Assembly (NCBI RefSeq): GCF_014596475.1
Contig: NZ_MECJ01000001.1
Location: 140,168-204,167 of the forward strand
Direction: 5' to 3'
Source: Streptomyces sp. CBMA152
GTDB taxonomy: Bacteria > Actinomycetota > Actinomycetes > Streptomycetales > Streptomycetaceae
Length of the DNA: 64,000 nt
A program made the position numbers and the translations under genes. The notes beneath the pieces were generated by a model. That model searched no databases. It was not told where the DNA came from and saw nothing but the letters and a program-made list of their open reading frames with translations. This document shows positions 44,284 to 52,323 of this stretch, piece after piece (within the stretch, counting starts at the first letter, position 1; each line of letters starts with the position of its first letter).

Positions 44284-44955
44284 ATGGCAGTCACCGACGA
44301 GGCCATCGAGAAGATCAAGGAAATGATCGTCTCCGGTGCGCTGCGCCCCGGCGACCGGCTGCCCAAGGAGAGCGAGCTCGCCGCCGAACTCGGTCTGTCC
44401 AGGAACTCGCTGCGCGAGGCGGTCCGCGCGCTGTCCCTGATCCGCATCCTGGATGTGCGCCAGGGCGACGGTACGTATGTGACCAGCCTGGACCCCCAGT
44501 TGCTCCTGGAGGCGATGAGCTTCGTCGTCGACTTCCACCGGGACGACACGGTCCTGGAGTTCCTGGCGGTACGGCGGATCCTGGAACCGGCGGCGACGGC
44601 GATGGCCGCGGCGCGGATCGAGGACGCGCAACTGGACGCGCTCTCCGCCCAGTTGGATGCGCTCGGCCCGAACCCGTCGGTGGAGGAGCTGGTCGCGTGC
44701 GACCTGGAGTTCCACCGGGGGATCGTGCAGAGCGCGGGCAACTCGGTGCTCTGCTCCCTCCTGGACGGCCTCTCGGGACCCACGACCCGGGCCCGCGTCT
44801 GGCGCGGCCTCACCCAGGAGGACGCGGTCTCCCGCACCCTCCACGAACACCGCGCCATCCTCGCGGCCCTGCGCGACCGCGACGCGGAGGCGGCGAGGTC
44901 GTGGGCGACGGTGCACATCGCGAGCGTGGAGCAGTGGCTGAGGTCAACACTCTGA
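44284..44955 (+). CDS. GntR family regulator, FadR (FCD) subgroup
   Basis: A 223-residue repressor. The winged helix is AIEKIKEMIVSGALRPGDRLPKESELAAELGLSRNSLREAVRALSLIRILDVRQGDGTYVTSL. The C-terminal FCD domain carries the metal/ligand residues in EFLAVRRILEPAATAMAA, DLEFHRGIVQSAGNSV and TLHEHRAILAAL (the Asp and His positions). The ATG at 44284 has GGAGG seven bases upstream; upstream in-frame ATGs at 44203 and 44185 lack this. It is convergent with the fuconate operon, and matching operators before both promoters point to that operon as its target. Confidence 0.92.
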   Translation: MAVTDEAIEKIKEMIVSGALRPGDRLPKESELAAELGLSRNSLREAVRALSLIRILDVRQGDGTYVTSLDPQLLLEAMSFVVDFHRDDTVLEFLAVRRILEPAATAMAAARIEDAQLDALSAQLDALGPNPSVEELVACDLEFHRGIVQSAGNSVLCSLLDGLSGPTTRARVWRGLTQEDAVSRTLHEHRAILAALRDRDAEAARSWATVHIASVEQWLRSTL

Positions 44956-44967
44956 GCGCGCCGGCCT

Positions 44968-45016
44968 TTAGGGGCGCGGGGAACTGCGCGATCAGCCACC
45001 GACGGCCCGCAGACAA
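44968..45016 (+). repeat. Dispersed intergenic repeat, copy 2
   Basis: Contains the same GGGGCGCGGGGAACTGCGCG core as 3185-3234, followed by ATCAGCC and a conserved GGCCCGCAGAC tail. It lies between the convergent GntR gene and sugar permease. The permease stop codon is within three bases of its end. Confidence 0.75.
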
Positions 45017-45018
45017 AC

Positions 45019-46044
45019 TCAGTCCTGCTTCTCCCCACTGGCGAACCGCGAGATCACCAGCGCAACAATGATGATCGCCCCGTTAAGGAACTGGTTCCAA
45101 AGCGCCGGGACGCCGCCCAACGTCATCACGTTGACAACAAGTTGCAGCGTCAGCACACCGGTGAGCGCACCGAAGAGCGTGCCCCGGCCGCCTTTCAAGC
45201 TGATCCCGCCGATCACAGCCGCCGCGAACACCTGAAAGATCCACCCGTTCCCCTGCGTCGCGGCGACCGAGCCGTAATGGCCCGTGTACAGAATCCCCGC
45301 GAACGCGGCGAGGAGGCCGCCGAGCGCGAGCACGACCCACGTGATCCGGTCCACCCGGATCCCCGCCGCCCGCGCCGCCTCCGGGTTGCCCCCGATCGCG
45401 TACAGCGCGCGCCCCTGCCGCAGCCAGGCGAGCGCCGCCCCGCCGACGGCGAACAGGGTCAGGCAGATCCAGACGGCGGCCGGGGCGCCCAGCCAGTCGG
45501 TCATGCCCAGATAACGGAACGACCGGGGCACATCGGTGATCGACTTGCCCTCGGTGATGCCGACATGGAGCCCGCGCAGCATGGTCAGCATGCCGAGCGT
45601 GGCGATGAACCCGTTGACGTTCAGCTTCAGCATCAGGAAGCCGTTGACCGTACCGATCAGCAGGCCCACCAGGAGGCACAGCGGGATCGCGGTCCAGGTG
45701 GGCAGCAGCCCCAGCCCCGCGAACCGGCCGCCCTCGGACGGCAGCACCAGCCACATCGCGATCACCGGCGCGATCCCGATCGTCGACTCCAGGGACAGGT
45801 CCATCCGCCCGCAGATCAGGATTAGCGCCTGCCCCAGCACCAGCAGGCTGAGCTCCGAGGACTGCTGGATGACGCTGATGAGGTTGTCCGAGGTCAGGAA
45901 GACCGGCGAGACGATGAAGCCGATCACCATCAGGACCAGGATCACCGGGACCAGCGAGAAGTCGCTCCAGCGGATGTGCGCGAGCCGCCGCAGCGGGCCG
46001 GGGTCCGCGAGATCGGCGGGCGCCGTGGTCACCGTGTCGGTCAT
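45019..46044 (-). CDS. Sugar ABC transporter permease (RbsC-like)
   Basis: A 341-residue membrane protein of the ribose/xylose (BPD_transp_2) permease family. It has about ten hydrophobic segments and the conserved loops QSSELSLLVLGQALILICGRMDLS and ALYAIGGNPEAARAAGIRVDRI, the latter contacting the ATPase. The ATG at 46044 overlaps the ATPase stop by four bases (ATGA), giving translational coupling. It is the last gene of the fuconate operon. It forms the transmembrane channel for a deoxy sugar or sugar acid, probably L-fucose or L-fuconate by context. Confidence 0.92.
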   Translation of the reverse strand: MTDTVTTAPADLADPGPLRRLAHIRWSDFSLVPVILVLMVIGFIVSPVFLTSDNLISVIQQSSELSLLVLGQALILICGRMDLSLESTIGIAPVIAMWLVLPSEGGRFAGLGLLPTWTAIPLCLLVGLLIGTVNGFLMLKLNVNGFIATLGMLTMLRGLHVGITEGKSITDVPRSFRYLGMTDWLGAPAAVWICLTLFAVGGAALAWLRQGRALYAIGGNPEAARAAGIRVDRITWVVLALGGLLAAFAGILYTGHYGSVAATQGNGWIFQVFAAAVIGGISLKGGRGTLFGALTGVLTLQLVVNVMTLGGVPALWNQFLNGAIIIVALVISRFASGEKQD

Positions 46045-47537
46045 GGCCGCTCCCCCACACCTTCCATGGCGGCGACCAGTTCCCGGTCGCTCCATTCGCT
46101 GTCGTACGCGGCGACGACCCGCCCGTGGAAGAGCGCGAGCACCCGGTCGCACACCCGCAGGTCGTCCAGCTCGTCGGAGACGATCACGGCCACTTTCCCC
46201 TCGTCGGCGACCCGCCGTACCACCGCGAGCAGCGCTTCCTTGGACTTGACGTCGACCCCGGCCGTAGGGCGCACGGCGACCAGGACCACGGGTTCACGGG
46301 CAAGGGCCCGGGCCACCACGACCTTCTGCTGATTGCCGCCCGACAGACCGGAGACCGCCTGTCCCGGGCCCTGGGTCTTGATGTCGAGCGAGGCGATCAT
46401 CGACTTCGCGAACTCCCTGGTACGGGACGGGAGTACGGTCCCCCACGGCCCGAGCTGGTCGGTGACCGTGAGCGTGGCGTTCTCGGCGACCGAGCGCTGG
46501 GGCACCAGGCCCTGGCGGTGGCGGTCCTCGGGGATGTAGCCGATCCCGGCCGCGAGCGCGTGCGGCACGCTGCCGGGTTTCACCGTCCGCCCGCGCACCG
46601 ACACCCGGCCCGCCGTCGCCCGGCGCATCCCGGCCAGGGTCTCGCCGAGCGCGGTGTTCCCGCTGGCGGCGGCCCCCGCGAGGCCGAGCACCTCGCCGGG
46701 GCACACGGACAGGTCCAGCGGCTCGAACTCCCCCTCCAGGGCCAGTCCTTCGGCCCGCAGGACCGGTTCGCCCTCGTTCACGGTACGGGTGGCGGCCCGC
46801 CAGGACGTGGCGGCGGCCGACTCGCCCGTCATCGCCGCCACCAGGTCGTCCTTGGCCAGCTCGGCGACCGGTGCGGTCAGCACATGGCGGGCGTCGCGGT
46901 AGACGGTGACGGCCGTGCACAGCTCGTACACCTCCTGGAGGTGGTGCGAGATGAACAGGAACGCCACGCCCTGGTCCTGGAGTTCGCGCACCTTGGTGAA
47001 GAGGCGCTGGATGCCGCGCGCGTCCAGCTGGGCGGTCGGCTCGTCCAGGACGATCAGCCGGGCGCCGAACGACAGCGCGCGGGCGATCTCCACGAACTGG
47101 CGCTGTTCCACGGTCAGTTCACGCGCGCGTAGGTCCGGGTCGACCCGCACCCCGTACTCCGCGAGCAGGTCCGCCGCCCGCCCGCGCAGCCGTCCCCAGC
47201 GGATCCGCCGGCCCTCGAACCGGTTCAGGAACAGGTTCTCGGCGACGGTGAGATCCGGGACCACCATGGACTTCTGGTAGACGCACGCCACCTTGGACTG
47301 CCAGGCCGCCCGGTCGCCGAAGGCGGGTGCGGGGGCGCCGCCGAAGGTGAGCGTGCCGGCGTCCGGGCGGTGCAGTCCGCTGAGGACACCTACCAGCGTG
47401 GACTTGCCGGCGCCGTTGCGGCCCACCAGCGCGTGGGACTCGCCCGCCCGTACGGTCAACGAGACACCGTCGAGCGCCAGGGTCGGTCCGAAGCGCTTGA
47501 CGACGCCCTCGGCGTGGACGGCGGGTTCGGCTGCCAT
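46041..47537 (-). CDS. Sugar ABC transporter ATP-binding protein (RbsA/MglA-like)
   Basis: A 498-residue protein with two fused ATPase domains, the layout of RbsA/XylG. The first half has Walker A VGRNGAGKST (38-47), and ELTVEQRQFVEIARALSFGARLIVLDEPTAQL. The second has the degenerate GLAGAAASGNTALGETLAG and VSGLSGGNQQKVVVARALAREPVVLVAVRPTAGVDV; such asymmetry is normal in this family. It starts two bases after the binding-protein stop and overlaps the permease start, so it is tightly coupled in the operon. Confidence 0.94.
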   Translation of the reverse strand: MAAEPAVHAEGVVKRFGPTLALDGVSLTVRAGESHALVGRNGAGKSTLVGVLSGLHRPDAGTLTFGGAPAPAFGDRAAWQSKVACVYQKSMVVPDLTVAENLFLNRFEGRRIRWGRLRGRAADLLAEYGVRVDPDLRARELTVEQRQFVEIARALSFGARLIVLDEPTAQLDARGIQRLFTKVRELQDQGVAFLFISHHLQEVYELCTAVTVYRDARHVLTAPVAELAKDDLVAAMTGESAAATSWRAATRTVNEGEPVLRAEGLALEGEFEPLDLSVCPGEVLGLAGAAASGNTALGETLAGMRRATAGRVSVRGRTVKPGSVPHALAAGIGYIPEDRHRQGLVPQRSVAENATLTVTDQLGPWGTVLPSRTREFAKSMIASLDIKTQGPGQAVSGLSGGNQQKVVVARALAREPVVLVAVRPTAGVDVKSKEALLAVVRRVADEGKVAVIVSDELDDLRVCDRVLALFHGRVVAAYDSEWSDRELVAAMEGVGERP

Positions 47538-47539
47538 CG

Positions 47540-48571
47540 TCAGCTCTTCTTGCTCAGCTGGTTGGCCCAGAGCGCCGGGTCGTCCACGTTCGCCTTGGTG
47601 ACCAGCGGCGCCGGGAGCTGGTCCTCGTAGCCGTTCGGGATCTTGACGATGGTGGAGCCGTGGTCCGTCGGGCCCTCCTTGAACGTCTTCCCGTCCAGGG
47701 CCGCCTTGGCGTAGTACAGCGCGTACTTGGCGTACAGGTCGGCGGGTTGGGAGACGGTGGCGTCGATCTTCCCGGCCTTGATGGCGTCCAGTTCCTCGGG
47801 GATGCCGTCGTTGGAGACGATCGTGATGTGGCCGGGCGTGCCCGGCGGTTTGAGCAGGTGCTTCTGTTCCAGGAGGGCGAGCGTGGGCTGGAGGAAGACA
47901 CCGCCCGCCTGCATATAGATGCCCTTCAGGCCCGGGTGCGCGGCGAGCGTCGACTGGAGTTTCGCGGAGGCCACGTCACCCTTCCAGTCGGTGGCCAGCT
48001 CGTAGACCTTGATGGCGGGGTATTTCTTGGTCATGCATGCCTTGAACGCCTCGGAGCGGTCGCGACCGTTGATGGAGGACAGGTCGCCCTGGAACTCGGC
48101 GACCTCGCCGCTCCTTTTCAACTGCTCGCCGAGGAACGTGCAGGCCTTCTCGCCGTACGCCTTGTTGTCGGCCCGTACGACCATGTAGACGTCGCCCTTG
48201 TCGGGGCGGGTGTCGACGCTGATCACCGGGATCTTCTTCTGGTGGAGCGTGTCCAGGGTCGAGGCGACGGCTCCCGTGTCCTGCGGGGCCATCACGACCG
48301 CCTTGGCGCCCTGGTCCATGAAGGCGGTGACGTTGGCGACGAGCTTGCCGATGTCGTTCTGGGAGTTGGTGAGCGGCAGGGCCGAGATCCCGGCGGCCTT
48401 GGTGCCCTTGGAGAGGTACTGCTGGTAGGAGTTCCAGAAGTCGCTGTCGCTGCGGGGCAGGTCGATGCCCACCTTGTCGCTCCCGCCGCCGGATTCGCGG
48501 TTGCAGCCCGTCAGTGCCGCGACCGCCACAAGCGCGGTGCAGACGGCGGCGGTTGTCGTACGCACTCTCAT
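47540..48571 (-). CDS. Sugar ABC transporter substrate-binding lipoprotein
   Basis: A 343-residue binding protein of the ribose/galactose (peripla_BP_4) class. Signal MRVRTTTAAVCTALVAVAALTGC, lipid-modified Cys23. The two-lobe fold begins DKVGIDLPRSDSDFWNSYQQYLSKGTKAAG. Typical motifs are FMDQGAKAVVMAPQDTGA and SVDTRPDKGDVYMVVRADNKAYGEKACTFL. It delivers a sugar to the permease outside the membrane. It lies 31 bases after the SDR gene and two before the ATPase gene. The ligand is inferred as an L-fucose-related sugar from operon context. Confidence 0.92.
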   Translation of the reverse strand: MRVRTTTAAVCTALVAVAALTGCNRESGGGSDKVGIDLPRSDSDFWNSYQQYLSKGTKAAGISALPLTNSQNDIGKLVANVTAFMDQGAKAVVMAPQDTGAVASTLDTLHQKKIPVISVDTRPDKGDVYMVVRADNKAYGEKACTFLGEQLKRSGEVAEFQGDLSSINGRDRSEAFKACMTKKYPAIKVYELATDWKGDVASAKLQSTLAAHPGLKGIYMQAGGVFLQPTLALLEQKHLLKPPGTPGHITIVSNDGIPEELDAIKAGKIDATVSQPADLYAKYALYYAKAALDGKTFKEGPTDHGSTIVKIPNGYEDQLPAPLVTKANVDDPALWANQLSKKS

Positions 48572-48602
48572 GGTTTCGTCCTTCGTGGCTCGCGGCTCGG
48601 GC

Positions 48603-49418
48603 TCAGGTGGTGCTGCGGCTCATGGTGGGGCGCAGGCGCAGGCCCTGCATACCGCCGTCGACGGCCAGGGCGGTACCGGTGACGGCGGCGGCGGACGGGC
48701 TCGCCAAGTACGCGATGGCGGCGGCCACTTCATCGGACGCGACCAGCCGTCCCATCGGCTGGCGGGCCTCAAGCGCGGCCCGCTCGGACTCGGGGTCGTC
48801 CGCCCGGGCGAGCAGCCGGCCGATCCACGGGGTGTCCGCCGTGCCGGGGTTCACGCAGTTCACGCGCACCCCTTCGCGTACGTGGTCGGCGGCCATGGCG
48901 CGGGTGAGGGAGAGCACCGCGCCCTTGGCGGCGCTATACAGGGCGCGTTGCGGCAGCCCGGCCGTGGCGGCGATGGAGCAGGTGTGGGTGATCGAGACGT
49001 GGCCGGGCCGCTCGGCGGCCGCCTGGCGCAGATGCGGCAGCGCGTGGCGGGCGGTGCGGACCATGCCGAGGACGTTGACGTCGAGGACTCGGTGCCATTC
49101 GGCGTCGTCGTTGTCCTCGACGGTACCGACGGCGCCGATCCCGGCGTTGGAGACGAGCGTGTGCAGCGCGCCCAACTCGCGTACGGCCCGACCCACCGCG
49201 TCCCGTACGCCCGCGTCGTCGGTGACGTCCGCCTCCAGGGCTAGGGTGCCGTGCGGGGCGCCCTTGATGTCCCGGTCGAGCACGGCCACGCGCGCGCCCC
49301 GGGCGACCAGCAGCCCGGCGGTGGCCGCGCCGATCCCGGAGGCGCCGCCGGTGACCAGGGCGGCCATCCCTGCGAAGTCCTGTGGTGCGGCGTCGGCCGG
49401 GGTGAACTCGCGCGTCAT
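48603..49418 (-). CDS. SDR family dehydrogenase, probable 2-keto-3-deoxy-L-fuconate dehydrogenase
   Basis: A 271-residue classical short-chain dehydrogenase. The NAD motif is [18 protein letters not shown] (TGxxxGxG), followed by NAG in [12 protein letters not shown], catalytic Ser in [11 protein letters not shown], and YSAAKGAV with catalytic Tyr and Lys. The C-terminal GTALAVDGG is typical. The ATG at 49418 overlaps the dehydratase stop by four bases. In the non-phosphorylative fucose pathway an SDR oxidises 2-keto-3-deoxy-L-fuconate to 2,4-diketo-3-deoxyfuconate, and linkage to the dehydratase supports that role, but the substrate is inferred. Confidence 0.85.
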   Translation of the reverse strand: MTREFTPADAAPQDFAGMAALVTGGASGIGAATAGLLVARGARVAVLDRDIKGAPHGTLALEADVTDDAGVRDAVGRAVRELGALHTLVSNAGIGAVGTVEDNDDAEWHRVLDVNVLGMVRTARHALPHLRQAAAERPGHVSITHTCSIAATAGLPQRALYSAAKGAVLSLTRAMAADHVREGVRVNCVNPGTADTPWIGRLLARADDPESERAALEARQPMGRLVASDEVAAAIAYLASPSAAAVTGTALAVDGGMQGLRLRPTMSRSTT

Positions 49419-50740
49419 GAGAGGACCTCCTGGGCGGGGCGGCGGGCCTGCCACTCGGGCCCGTCCGGATAGCGGTAGGCGGCCAGGGACTCGGGGCGCA
49501 TCCGGGCGGAGAACCCGGGGGCTTTGGGCGCCCGGTAGCGGCCGCCCTCGATGACGGCCGGGTCGACGAAGTGCTCGTGGAGGTGGTCGACGTACTCGAT
49601 GACCCGGTCCTCGCGGCTGCCGGAGACGGCCACGTAGTCGAACATCGCCAGATGCTGGACGAGTTCGCACAGCCCCACCCCGCCCGCGTGCGGGCAGACG
49701 GGGACGCCGTACTTGGCGGCCAGCAGCAGGATCGCCAGGTTCTCGTTGACACCGGCCACCCGGGCCGCGTCGATCTGCACGAAGTCGACCGCGCCCGCCT
49801 GGAGCAGCTGCTTGAACACGACCCGGTTGGCGACGTGTTCACCGGTGGCGACCTTCACCGGCTGCCCGGCCCGCACCGCCGCGTGCCCCAGGATGTCGTC
49901 GGGGCTGGTCGGCTCCTCGATCCAGTGCGGTGCGTACGGGGCGAGCGCGGCCATCCAGCGCAGCGCGTCCGGCACGTCCCAGCGCTGGTTGGCGTCGACG
50001 GCGATGCGCACTCCGGGCCCGACGGCCGCGCGGGCCAGGCGCAGTCGGCGGACGTCGTCGTCGAGGTCGGCCCCGACCTTCAGTTTGATCTGGGCGAAGC
50101 CGTCCGCGACGGCCTCCTTGGCGAGCCGGACCAGTTTGGCGTCGTCGTAGCCGAGCCAGCCCGGCGAGGTGGTGTACGCGGGATAGCCCTCGGCGCGCAG
50201 CAGCCGGGCCCGCCCGGCCCGCCCCGGTTCGGCGGCGCGCAGGATGGCGAGGGCGTCGCTCCTGGTCAGGACGTCGGTGAGATAGCGGAAGTCGACGAGC
50301 GAGACCAGCTCTTCGGGGCTCATCGCGGCCAGGAACTCCCAGACGGGCATTCCGGCGGCGGTCGCGGCGAGGTCCCAGGCGGCGTTGACGACGGCTCCGG
50401 CCGCCATGTGTGTGACGCCCTTGTCGGGGCCGAGCCAGCGCAGTTGCGAGTCATGGGTGAGGTCGTGGTGGAGGGCGGCGAGGTCGGCGGCCGTGCGCGG
50501 CGCCGGGCGGCCCACCACGTACGGCCGCAGGGCCTCGATGGCGGCGGCGGTGACATCGTTGCCGCGGCCGATGGTGAAGACGAAGCCGTGCCCCTCGGTG
50601 CGCGCGGAGCCGTCGGTGCGGAGCACCACATAGGCGGCCGAGTAGTCCGGGTCCGGGTTCATCGCGTCCGAGCCGTCGAGCTGTTCGGAAGTGGGGAAGC
50701 GGATGTCGTATACGTCGAACCCGGTGACACTCGGCCTCAT
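49415..50740 (-). CDS. L-fuconate dehydratase (enolase superfamily)
   Basis: A 441-residue enzyme that dehydrates L-fuconate to 2-keto-3-deoxy-L-fuconate. Catalytic and metal residues occur at the family positions: the KxK base K219/K221 (QIKLKVGAD), metal ligands Asp249 ([10 protein letters not shown]), Glu275 ([13 protein letters not shown]) and Glu301 (GEHVANRV), and His351 in [16 protein letters not shown], almost identical in spacing to characterised Xanthomonas FucD. The fucose-specific [11 protein letters not shown] is also present. The ATG at 50740 follows AGGGGG; earlier in-frame starts lie within the operator region. It is the first gene of a five-gene operon. Confidence 0.92.
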   Translation of the reverse strand: MRPSVTGFDVYDIRFPTSEQLDGSDAMNPDPDYSAAYVVLRTDGSARTEGHGFVFTIGRGNDVTAAAIEALRPYVVGRPAPRTAADLAALHHDLTHDSQLRWLGPDKGVTHMAAGAVVNAAWDLAATAAGMPVWEFLAAMSPEELVSLVDFRYLTDVLTRSDALAILRAAEPGRAGRARLLRAEGYPAYTTSPGWLGYDDAKLVRLAKEAVADGFAQIKLKVGADLDDDVRRLRLARAAVGPGVRIAVDANQRWDVPDALRWMAALAPYAPHWIEEPTSPDDILGHAAVRAGQPVKVATGEHVANRVVFKQLLQAGAVDFVQIDAARVAGVNENLAILLLAAKYGVPVCPHAGGVGLCELVQHLAMFDYVAVSGSREDRVIEYVDHLHEHFVDPAVIEGGRYRAPKAPGFSARMRPESLAAYRYPDGPEWQARRPAQEVLS

Positions 50741-51088
50741 GCGCGCCCCCTGTGGCTGAGTCCTGCTGAAGGTCCTGCTGGAGTCCCGTTGAAGAACTCT
50801 TGCGACGAACACCTGCTCGGACATCCGACCTCTCGCGGTCATCCGATGTATTCCGATGTATAGCGCCGGGGAAGTGCCGGAGTCCAGGGTCGGGACGGAA
50901 CATTCCTCGCCGTGTTCGTCGAACAGCTCGGATGAATACGGGGTCGAGGGGCGCGTTTCCCCGGCTGCTGCCCGTTCATGCGGGGATCACTCCGGCGGGG
51001 AGAGGACCGTGCACGGGGGCTGCGGCGGGGTATGGCTGAAGCCGTAAGGTTGGGGCGTACGCAAGAGAACTTCGGAGGGAGGCACTGG
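50741..51088. other. Divergent promoter region, fuconate operon/PAC2 gene
   Basis: A 348-base gap between the minus-strand fuconate dehydratase and the plus-strand PAC2 gene. It holds the FadR-type operator at 50838-50861 and presumably both promoters. No small gene is evident in the remainder. Confidence 0.7.
50838..50861 (-). promoter_or_regulatory. FadR-type operator before the fuconate operon
   Basis: CATC-C-GATG (50840-50848) is a perfect 9-bp palindrome of the same form as in the GntR gene promoter. TCCGATGTAT is then perfectly repeated in tandem (50842-50851 and 50852-50861). It is about 100 bp upstream of the fuconate dehydratase start. Confidence 0.65.
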
Positions 51089-52105
51089 GTGATCGAGCTG
51101 GAGGGAGTTCCCGAGCTGGTCGACCCGGTCATGATCGCCGCGTTCGAGGGCTGGAACGACGCGGGCGACTCCGCCTCCTCAGCGGTCGCCCACCTGGAAC
51201 GCGAGTGGAAGGGTGAGGTCTTCGCCGCGCTCGACGCCGAGGACTACTACGACTTCCAGGTCAACCGGCCGACCGTGTTCCTGGAGGCCGGGGTCCGGCG
51301 GATCACCTGGCCCACCACCCGGCTCTCCGTGGTGCGCGTCGGCGGCGACAAGCCGCGCGACCTGGTGCTGGTGCGCGGGATCGAACCGTCGATGCGCTGG
51401 CGCTCGTTCTGCAACGAGATCCTGGGCTTCGCGCACGAGCTGGGCGTGGAGATGGTGGTGATCCTGGGCGCGCTGCTCGGCGACACCCCGCACACCCGGC
51501 CGGTGCCGGTCAGCGGCGTCACCTCGGACCCGGACCTGGCGCGCACGATGGATCTGGAGGAGACGCGGTACGAGGGGCCCACGGGCATCGTCGGCGTCCT
51601 CCAGGAGGCGTGCACGCACGCGGGCGTTCCGGCCGTGAGCCTCTGGGCCGCGGTGCCGCACTATGTGTCGCAGCCGCCCAATCCGAAGGCCACGCTCGCC
51701 CTGCTCAACCGGCTTGAGGACCTGATCGACCTGCGCATCCCGCTGGGCGAACTGGCCGAGGACGCGCGTGCGTGGCAGCTCGGTGTGGATCAGCTCGCTG
51801 CCGAGGACAGTGAAGTGGCCGAGTACGTCCAGACGTTGGAGGAGGCCCGGGACACGGCGGATCTGCCGGAGGCCTCCGGGGAGGCCATCGCCCGGGAGTT
51901 CGAGCGGTATTTGCGGCGGCGGGACGGTGGGCCCGGGCCTGGCCCCGGACCTGGGTCGGTGGCTGGTGGCCACGCCACGGACGGTGGTGAGTCCACGTCG
52001 TATCTGCGCGATACGGGGAGTGGGCGTACTCGGCCCCCCAAGCCCCCTCGGGAGGAGCCTGAGGATCCGGGTGACGGTGCGGGTGCGGAGTCCTCGGACG
52101 ACTAA
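51089..52105 (+). CDS. PAC2 family protein
   Basis: A 338-residue PAC2-domain protein, related to proteasome-assembly chaperone 2. The core runs from VIELEGVPELVDPVMIAAFEGWNDAGDSAS through MVVILGALLGDTPHTRPVPVSG and VGVLQEACTHAGVPAVSLWAAVPHYV. An alpha-helical C-terminal region and a low-complexity Gly/Pro tail (about residues 280-338, GGPGPGPGPGS) follow. The GTG at 51089 has GGAGGGAGG upstream; earlier ATGs lack a ribosome site. In actinobacteria it is often near mshC, as here. The biochemical role of bacterial PAC2 proteins is not established. Confidence 0.9.
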   Translation: MIELEGVPELVDPVMIAAFEGWNDAGDSASSAVAHLEREWKGEVFAALDAEDYYDFQVNRPTVFLEAGVRRITWPTTRLSVVRVGGDKPRDLVLVRGIEPSMRWRSFCNEILGFAHELGVEMVVILGALLGDTPHTRPVPVSGVTSDPDLARTMDLEETRYEGPTGIVGVLQEACTHAGVPAVSLWAAVPHYVSQPPNPKATLALLNRLEDLIDLRIPLGELAEDARAWQLGVDQLAAEDSEVAEYVQTLEEARDTADLPEASGEAIAREFERYLRRRDGGPGPGPGPGSVAGGHATDGGESTSYLRDTGSGRTRPPKPPREEPEDPGDGAGAESSDD

Positions 52106-52147
52106 GAGCTCGGCTGGAGATGTCGTCGGTCGGCTGCGGATCGTGTG

Positions 52148-52178
52148 TGGCTGGTCGCGCAGTTCCCCGCGCCCCTAA
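52148..52178 (-). repeat. Dispersed intergenic repeat, copy 3 (inverted)
   Basis: The reverse complement reads TTAGGGGCGCGGGGAACTGC followed by GCGACCAGCCA, matching the core of the two plus-strand copies. The conserved downstream tail is only weakly present. It lies 42 bases after the PAC2 gene. Confidence 0.75.
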
Positions 52179-52323
52179 TGGTGCGGCCCCGACGGGCCGT
52201 ATCCGGCCGGATTTGCTCGGGTTGCCCAACGTCCCATTATTTCAAACATCGTTCGCCGAACAGGGTGGACGAGTCGGCGTCGTGGTAGCAGGGTGTGCCG
52301 GGTAGGGAGCGACACGGCACCGG

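Noticed and set aside
46041..47537. Loss of ATPase function in the second half of the sugar ABC ATPase
   Set aside because: The altered P-loop in the second domain is normal for RbsA/XylG-type proteins and does not show inactivation.
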